This document shows positions 20,645 to 25,898 of a DNA stretch of 25,898 nt, piece by piece. The notes beneath the pieces are model-generated. The model did no database searches, was not told the origin of the DNA, and saw only the letters and a list, made by a program, of their open reading frames with translations. The stretch spans positions 1 through 25,898 of the IMG/VR virus record IMGVR_UViG_3300032069_000048, one strand, 5' to 3'. Made by a program: the position numbers and the translations under genes. Source of the stretch: a virus. Each line of letters starts with the position of its first letter. Position 1 is the stretch's first letter.

Positions 20645-21936
20645 GATCATTTCAAGCGACTTACGATTTATTGGCAATATCAGCTAACAATAAAGAGACA
20701 GCGATTAATACCGAACAGACGCTTGATACCGGCATGCTTTGCGATATGAGTGTTGTCCTGAATTATGATCGGCGAAGAGAATCCAATGCCGATGAAGCTA
20801 TTGGAAAAGAGGAACCTGATACTCTTTATGATCTGGGCGCTCTTGCCACAATGAGTCTCAAATTTTCGAAAGCCCAAGCCCAGCATATCGCTTCGATTTT
20901 GGCTTATGCTTTGGGTTCCATTTCAAATGTTGCCGCCGGGGCAACCGGATATAAACATACCATCACTCCGATCTCCGGGGATCTCGATGTCTCCAGATCT
21001 AATCCTTCGTTTACAGCGGCCATGCGATACGGCAAAAATCTTCTCAAACAAAGGTTAGCCTCAAATTTCATCGATTCTTTTGTGCTTTCAATGAAAAAGG
21101 ATTCCTGGGTTTCGATTGAAGCTGAGGTAAAATCCACAGGAAAACGGACCACAAACATGTTTGAAGAATCGGTTACGGCTGCCTATAATACTACAAGCCT
21201 TACGCTCGCCGCCAATGGCGTGGCTGGATCCACTGCACAAGAACGAGTTGATAATGTCCATCATATCCGGGTCCAAGTACCAACAACTCTTGAATGGAAA
21301 GATGTCGTTTTTTCTGCGGTCTCTGCTGCAACGCCAGCGGTTATTACAATCTCCCCTCCCGGAGGAGTCGTTACTTCAACGACCTATAAGATTCTTTATA
21401 ATATCGCTGAATCGGGAATCTATAGTTGGTGTTCATTCCCCGCAAGAATATCCGAACCTCCCCTTCGCACGGGAGATTTTTTAATTAAATTAGGAGGCCT
21501 CTGGAATGGAACTACCTGGCTTGAGGGCCATCAGATGCAGGCCGAAGTCAAAGGACTCGACTGGACATTTAATCAGGGTCTTGTTCCAGAGTTTGTCCCG
21601 GGTGCTGGAACTACAGGTTATGCCAACCGGGCATTAAGGGCCGGAAGAGTACAAACGATCAAAATTGACCATGATTTTAGAGATTACATTATCGCCAATC
21701 GAGCCGATTTGACCGAAGCATTTATGGTTTATGCGATCGCTGAGGGACCGGAATATGAAACAGGCCAAAAATATACAGTTGAAATTATTTGGCCACAAGT
21801 AGCTGTCCTTTCAGCTCCGATTACCCTCGATGGCAAACGGCTTGCTGAGGCGGGGGATCTGACTGTTCTCGAACATGATACTTATGGTTCGGTTATCGTC
21901 AATGTCAAAAATAAAGTAGCGACCTATGCAGCATAG
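20641..21936 (+). CDS. Tail tube-like protein (431 aa)
   Basis: AAGGAGGTGAAGA precedes the ATG, suggesting high expression. The protein begins with a conserved N-terminus (RSFQATYDLLAISANNKETA, INTEQTLDTGMLCDMSVVLN). Beta repeats with an Ig-like insertion follow (about residues 180-240, TTYKILYNIAESGIYSWCSF after it), then a C-terminal beta domain (YANRALRAGRVQTIKIDHDF, DLTEAFMVYAIAEGPEYETG). Position between the terminator and the chaperone genes is that of the major tail tube protein in siphoviruses. Family placement is by context and pattern. Confidence 0.65.
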   Translation: MRSFQATYDLLAISANNKETAINTEQTLDTGMLCDMSVVLNYDRRRESNADEAIGKEEPDTLYDLGALATMSLKFSKAQAQHIASILAYALGSISNVAAGATGYKHTITPISGDLDVSRSNPSFTAAMRYGKNLLKQRLASNFIDSFVLSMKKDSWVSIEAEVKSTGKRTTNMFEESVTAAYNTTSLTLAANGVAGSTAQERVDNVHHIRVQVPTTLEWKDVVFSAVSAATPAVITISPPGGVVTSTTYKILYNIAESGIYSWCSFPARISEPPLRTGDFLIKLGGLWNGTTWLEGHQMQAEVKGLDWTFNQGLVPEFVPGAGTTGYANRALRAGRVQTIKIDHDFRDYIIANRADLTEAFMVYAIAEGPEYETGQKYTVEIIWPQVAVLSAPITLDGKRLAEAGDLTVLEHDTYGSVIVNVKNKVATYAA

Positions 21937-21944
21937 GCAATATA

Positions 21945-21980
21945 GGGTCTCTTTTAAGAGATCGGTCATGAGCGAGACCC
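21945..21980 (+). terminator. Terminator-like hairpin after tail tube gene
   Basis: GGGTCTC (21945-21951) pairs with GAGACCC (21974-21980), followed by TTCCC. An inner TCTCTT/AAGAGA inverted repeat (21949-21962) offers an alternative fold. The T-run is poor, so it may reduce rather than end transcription after the abundant tube gene. Confidence 0.4.
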
Positions 21981-22041
21981 TTCCCATGGGCAAAGAATAG
22001 ATCGTCGTTTCTGACGCAAAATTTAAAGAACTGGAGGGTTT

Positions 22042-22395
22042 ATGGAGATTAACCGTATTAGATTTAAAAATCCGGACACGGGCGAGGAAATCGTTTTTGA
22101 TTATCGGGATCCTGAACCTGATGAATGGATCAAGTATAGTGCCCGGATTACGGCCATTTATAGCGTCGATAATGAGGATAAAGAAGTAAAGCTCGAGAAA
22201 ATTCTAAAAACCCAATTTGAGATGGGATCTCCTCTTATTGAGGGGTTTTCGGGATCGAGTGGAATATTTAAGAATTTGACAATAGAGAACCCCGACTGGA
22301 AAGAAATTCTAAAAAAGAAGGCAACCCAACTCATCATCCTTTTCGCTCAAGAAATCTTTGAAAGAAAGAATTTTGATATTGAAAAAAACTTCTGA
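22042..22395 (+). CDS. Tail assembly chaperone, short (gpG-like) form (117 aa)
   Basis: AACTGGAGGGTTT precedes the ATG. The acidic, mixed alpha/beta protein (IRFKNPDTGEEIVFDYRDPE, WIKYSARITAIYSV, TQLIILFAQEIFERKNFDIE) occupies the place of lambda gpG between the tube and tape-measure genes. It ends DIEKNF just after the slippery A-AAA-AAC at 22383-22389. Most ribosomes should stop at TGA 22393-22395 and make this form; a minority shift -1 and make the longer product. Confidence 0.8.
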   Translation: MEINRIRFKNPDTGEEIVFDYRDPEPDEWIKYSARITAIYSVDNEDKEVKLEKILKTQFEMGSPLIEGFSGSSGIFKNLTIENPDWKEILKKKATQLIILFAQEIFERKNFDIEKNF

Positions 22396-22682
22396 AAGAC
22401 ATTGGAGTCATCTTCTCCTCCAATGTCTGTACCGAAGAAGAAGAGAATAAATGTAAGAAAGAAATTGGAAGCGAGGAATTCATAGAATGGGCATGTTCGA
22501 AATGTGAAAAGAAAAAACAGGATGAAATAAAAATAAGTCCAAGTACGAATCATCTTTTAAAATTGCGGTATCTTATTAAGGCCGGTTATCCATTTTCAAA
22601 AACCGATCTTAAATATGAAGAATGGCTCGCTCTGGGGCAACTTAATGAAGAATTTGATAAAAGGATGAAGGGGATTTTTTAA
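22042..22682 (+). CDS. Tail assembly chaperone, -1 frameshift (gpGT-like) form (213 aa)
   Basis: After a -1 shift at 22383-22389 the second frame continues CTT CTG AAA from 22389 and is open to TAA 22680-22682. It adds 97 residues. The extension begins LLKDIGVIFSSNVCTEEEEN, has Cys residues that could bind zinc (including CSKC), and ends with the typical chaperone pattern LLKLRYLIKAGYPF and YEEWLALGQLNEEFDKR. The region has no start codon or ribosome site of its own. It should bind the tape-measure protein and deliver tube subunits, as gpGT does in lambda. The stop directly abuts the ATG of the tape-measure gene. Confidence 0.85.
22383..22428 (+). promoter_or_regulatory. Programmed -1 frameshift signal
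   Basis: The heptamer A-AAA-AAC (22383-22389) is in the correct frame. After a 7-base spacer, AGACATTGGAG (22397-22407) pairs perfectly with CTCCAATGTCT (22418-22428) around a 10-base loop. Slippery site, spacer and stem match known gpG/gpGT signals. Confidence 0.92.
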
Positions 22683-24425
22683 ATGGCAGAAAAAGATCTC
22701 ACCTTAAAATTTAGAGTTACCGATGAAGGGACTGTTGTTCTGGATAAAATTTCCAGCAAAATCAGCGAGATAGAAAGCAATACCGGCAAGATGAGTAGTA
22801 GTCTCGGCTTGATCAAACTCGATTCAATCATCAATCTCGGAGAGAGAGCTTTTCATACTGGCCAACAAATATATAATATGGCTCGAAATGTGGCTTCCAG
22901 CATCAATGATATTGATCGGATGGCCAAGATTTCTGGATTATCCAGTGAACAATTTCAGAAATTATCCTATGCAGCAAAAATGGCCGATGTAGATACCGAA
23001 TCCCTTGGGAGAGGGATGAAGATCCTGGCTGGTCATATGGAGGATGTTCGAAAAGGAAACGCGGAAGCTGTTTTTCTTTTTCAGAGTATTGGACTATCCA
23101 CAACGGATGCAGCAGGAAAGACAAAGTCTTTTGATGAGATCCTCGGCGATCTTGCCAATCGTTTTAAGATGATGCCCGATGGAGTGGAAAAAGTTGCATT
23201 GGCGACCGATCTTTTTGGAAGGACCGGACAAAATCTTATCCCCATGCTCAATAAGGGTAGCGAAGGATTAAGGGAATTTTATCAAGAAGCCGAAAAGCTT
23301 GGCATCGTACTTGATGAGAGTTTGCTTAAAAAAGGTTCTGAACTCGAAGATAAATTTAAAAAAGTAGAAGCTTGGTGGTCATCCTTTTTTAAAAAAATTG
23401 TGGTCGGAGCCTATGAAGCAATTGAGGCTTTGGAAAAACTTATAGAAAAAGGGGCGGAGGCAGGTTCTGATATAGCCGAAAGATCAAGACAAGCGACAGC
23501 CGATTGGAAGAGAAAAAGAGGATATCCCGAGAGTGAGATTCCAAAACCAACCAGAAAAGAAGTTTCTATGTTTTCGGTAGGAGATATTGGTTTGGAGAAG
23601 GTAGAGGAGATTCCGGCTTATTTTCGGCAGAGTGAAGAGGCAATAAAAGCCATGGCAGAGGCCCTTAAAAAAACGTATGAAGAGGAAGTCAAACTCAATG
23701 TTTTTTTTGCGAATGATGTGGAACTTCTAAAGCAGGCTAATCGGGAAGTTGAAAATAGAAATAAAGCGATGGATATTATGGAAAAATTAGGAATTAAAAC
23801 GAAAATCGGAGCGCAAAAAGAAATTGATGCTATCGAAGAACAATTTAAATCTCTTCTTGGAAAAGGATATAGTCTCGAAGAAATGGCCCAGGCCAAAGAG
23901 AAACTCCTCGAAGAACTCAAAAAAGTTCAAGAAAAATATTCTATGAAACCCGGAGAAGAAGGACCCGGAGGCCGTTGGGAAGAGATTATAGTTCCTTCAG
24001 GGAAAGAAATTTCTGGAATCCATGCGAAGACTACTTGGGAATCTGATTGGAGGTGGATTGAAGATATCGGTGTCAAGAGCAACGAGGCGAAAGACAAACT
24101 GACCCGAAATGTTGAAGAGATGGTGAATAAGAGCATCGAGGAACTCAACCGGATGCAGAGGCAGATGGAATCACTGACTACTGTCCCTCAAAAAATAATG
24201 ATCGATACTTCTCAATTTGATTCCGTGAGTCAGGGCATAGATGTGTTGCGTCAAAAGATGGAATCCTTGACCAGCCAAACCTATCCTCTTCGGATATCGA
24301 TTGTTGGAGGAGAGAGGGCGGGTATTACCGATATTTATCAAATCGACAATGAGTTTACAAACCTTGCTCAAAATAAAAGATCGAAATTTATGGAATTGGT
24401 CAAACAAGCGCAAGCCGAAGAATAA
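22683..24425 (+). CDS. Tail tape measure protein (580 aa)
   Basis: The N-terminus (DLTLKFRVTDEGTVVLDKIS) is followed by the family signature region about 75-190 (IDRMAKISGLSSEQFQKLSY, MADVDTESLGRGMKILAGHM, LATDLFGRTGQNLIPMLNKG). Long helical, coiled-coil stretches follow to the end, with Glu/Lys-rich segments around 310-420. It sets tail length and fills the tube before DNA ejection. At about 0.15 nm per residue, 580 residues predict a tail of roughly 85-90 nm, an ordinary siphovirus length. No transmembrane hairpins or lytic domain are evident. Confidence 0.88.
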   Translation: MAEKDLTLKFRVTDEGTVVLDKISSKISEIESNTGKMSSSLGLIKLDSIINLGERAFHTGQQIYNMARNVASSINDIDRMAKISGLSSEQFQKLSYAAKMADVDTESLGRGMKILAGHMEDVRKGNAEAVFLFQSIGLSTTDAAGKTKSFDEILGDLANRFKMMPDGVEKVALATDLFGRTGQNLIPMLNKGSEGLREFYQEAEKLGIVLDESLLKKGSELEDKFKKVEAWWSSFFKKIVVGAYEAIEALEKLIEKGAEAGSDIAERSRQATADWKRKRGYPESEIPKPTRKEVSMFSVGDIGLEKVEEIPAYFRQSEEAIKAMAEALKKTYEEEVKLNVFFANDVELLKQANREVENRNKAMDIMEKLGIKTKIGAQKEIDAIEEQFKSLLGKGYSLEEMAQAKEKLLEELKKVQEKYSMKPGEEGPGGRWEEIIVPSGKEISGIHAKTTWESDWRWIEDIGVKSNEAKDKLTRNVEEMVNKSIEELNRMQRQMESLTTVPQKIMIDTSQFDSVSQGIDVLRQKMESLTSQTYPLRISIVGGERAGITDIYQIDNEFTNLAQNKRSKFMELVKQAQAEE

Positions 24426-24447
24426 AAAATTTTATATGAGGTAAAAC

Positions 24448-25728
24448 ATGGATCCTATAAAAAACTTTGCAAAGGTTACGGTATCCGGAGGATATAACGA
24501 ATCGGCGGTCACAATCGTCCTATCGAGTGGCCACGGGGCGAAACTTCCTGATCCATCGACGGATGGCGCTTTTAATCTTGTTTGGTTTAATGCGACCGAT
24601 TATGCCGATCCCTCTGACGATCCAAATATCGAGATCGTAAGATGCACCGCCCGAAACGTTGATACCCTTACCGTAACGAGAGGTCAGGAAGGCATTGCCT
24701 CCCAGACCCACAATATAAGCGGTAAAGTCTATAAAATGATTTTGTCCCTTACAAAAAAAATGGCTGATGATTTTGCGAGTCTTACAGGTCGGGCTGGCGG
24801 GCAAACCTTGATTCTTGGACCAAATGCTTTAATCAATGAAAATTATTGGGGTCTGACCGATCTTGATTATCCAGCAAGCAGATTGAACATTATTGAAGGT
24901 TCTCAAGCAGTCCCAGTTACCATAAATGAATGTATGGGATATTATGAGAGACATGTTGCTGCTACAGTAGGCGATGCCTATACTGGCCCAACTTACGATA
25001 CACATAAGTGGGTGACTTTTTATGAAACAGGCCATAGTCTTTATTCTTGTGTTGGAAGATTTGAATTTAGAGAACGTAGCGGGAATAATCTTCATGATAT
25101 TTGTGCTTTGTTTGTATCGGGTCGGCCAACAGTTGCTAATTCAGGTCAAGGAGTTTTCGGCATTGGTGGTGTGATTGCTGACCATATCGATTCGGATAAA
25201 CCCAATGCTATTGGAATTGAAATGGATATTGAATGTAATCGAGCAGGATTATCGATAGATCCCTGGGGTGGATATGGCATAACAAGGGCAGGAATTTACA
25301 TGGTATCCTATGGACCTCAAAAGCCCCATGCCGCCTTCTTAAATGATGCAGCAGCAGGGAAAGCGAATTGGCAAAAGGGAATAGCAATCAGAAAAAGCGA
25401 TATTTGTTTTTATGCCTTAACAGCTACAGACACAGATATTGATGGGGCTATAAAAATTAGAAATTCGGGGAATACAGCAGATATTTTTAATGTATCCAAT
25501 ACTGGAACGATCTATGCTATGAACAACATTATATGTTACCAAAATATTTACACAGGTGGTGCAAGTCCATTAAAAGTTGTTGGTTCAAGGGTAACTGGTT
25601 GGGCAGCGGCAACAGGGACTAAATCTAAGGCCACTTTTATCACTGATAGTGTAACATTGCCCGACTTGGCTGCAAGAGTTGGACAGGTCATTGACGATCT
25701 TATCGCTCATGGATTAATTGGAACATAA
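24448..25728 (+). CDS. Tail fibre/receptor-binding-like protein (426 aa)
   Basis: The start follows ATGAGGTAAAAC. The N-terminal ~110 residues are a virion-anchoring domain frequent in phage fibre proteins (KVTVSGGYNESAVTIVLSSG, CTARNVDTLTVTRGQEGIAS). A central beta region follows (YERHVAATVGDAYTGPTYDT, CVGRFEFRERSGNNLHDICA), then a lectin-like part with GIGGVIADHIDSDK and YGITRAGIYMVSYGPQKPHA. The C-terminus is a trimerising-type tail ending in DLAARVGQVIDDLIAHGLIG. It probably recognises the host surface. Function is inferred from position and domain style. Confidence 0.65.
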   Translation: MDPIKNFAKVTVSGGYNESAVTIVLSSGHGAKLPDPSTDGAFNLVWFNATDYADPSDDPNIEIVRCTARNVDTLTVTRGQEGIASQTHNISGKVYKMILSLTKKMADDFASLTGRAGGQTLILGPNALINENYWGLTDLDYPASRLNIIEGSQAVPVTINECMGYYERHVAATVGDAYTGPTYDTHKWVTFYETGHSLYSCVGRFEFRERSGNNLHDICALFVSGRPTVANSGQGVFGIGGVIADHIDSDKPNAIGIEMDIECNRAGLSIDPWGGYGITRAGIYMVSYGPQKPHAAFLNDAAAGKANWQKGIAIRKSDICFYALTATDTDIDGAIKIRNSGNTADIFNVSNTGTIYAMNNIICYQNIYTGGASPLKVVGSRVTGWAAATGTKSKATFITDSVTLPDLAARVGQVIDDLIAHGLIGT

Positions 25729-25737
25729 GGAAAATTT

Positions 25738-25898
25738 ATGGAACGAAAACCAATAAATGAATTGACAAAACTGAAACTTCAAAATGCTAATTTATCTCTC
25801 CAAATTCTTCAAATGCAAGCGAATCAGATAATGGCAGAAAGAGATAGAGTTCTTAAAGAAGAATTTGAAAGGCTTGAATGTAATCCCGAAGAGTGGAA
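25738..25898 (+). CDS. Coiled-coil protein, 3' end cut by window edge
   Basis: TAAGGAAAATTT precedes ATG 25738 and the frame is open to the window end (53 codons). The peptide (MERKPINELTKLKLQNANLS at its start) is helical with Leu/Gln heptads (LQILQMQANQIMAERDRVLK), so a coiled coil. Short helical proteins of this kind often follow fibre genes as accessory or assembly factors. No family is recognised. Confidence 0.6.
   Translation, partial: MERKPINELTKLKLQNANLSLQILQMQANQIMAERDRVLKEEFERLECNPEEW

Overview
The window is a 26-kb piece of a tailed (siphovirus-type) bacteriophage or prophage genome. It is AT-leaning and gene-dense. Most genes have strong AGGAG-type ribosome sites and many overlap by a few bases (ATGA, TAATG). 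The head genes combine a lambda-like terminase, portal and S49 protease with a Mu-GpT-like major capsid protein. Several tail-region genes carry Sec signal peptides, and one promoter fits the sigma-54 -24/-12 consensus. This suggests a Gram-negative, probably environmental host, but the sequence does not fix the phylum. No integrase, lysis genes or tRNAs are seen.

Layout. 1-1220: leftward small genes (one cut by the window edge) and an HNH endonuclease with a Fis-type HTH tail. 1221-1387: divergent promoters. 1387-4103: rightward HNH endonuclease, an O-type replication initiator with an iteron origin inside its own reading frame, two small unknown genes, and a protein with RAMP/Cas7-like features. 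4108-4444: a highly ordered non-coding array directly behind that protein. 4482-8282: a gpZ-like protein, small and large terminase subunits and a small HTH protein. 8399-14426: gpW-like protein, portal, S49 protease, an inserted antisense HNH gene, scaffold, decoration protein and major capsid protein; a terminator precedes and another follows the capsid gene. 14496-20407: head-tail joining, virion surface and exported proteins, and a tail-terminator gene that appears split by a 2.1-kb insertion. 20489-25898: tail tube, tail chaperones made by -1 frameshifting, tape measure, fibre-like protein and a partial gene.

The most unusual object is the array at 4108-4444. It has nine spacers, each an exact multiple (4 to 7) of the pentamer NNNTG. 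They are separated by an 8-base element, consensus CCTTCGAG. All 54 TG dinucleotides are in perfect 5-base phase, while the three bases between them vary freely. It starts five bases after the stop codon of the RAMP-like gene (3477-4103). I infer a possible phage-borne guide-array system in which information is carried in triplets framed by a fixed UG. No CRISPR-type repeat is present and I recognise no named system with this format.

Other solid observations are a textbook A-AAA-AAC slippery site with an 11-bp hairpin in the tail chaperone gene, a lambda-like ori of 21-22-bp phased iterons in the replication gene, two HNH genes whose promoters predict leaderless mRNAs, and an HNH insertion that replaced the start of the scaffold gene.
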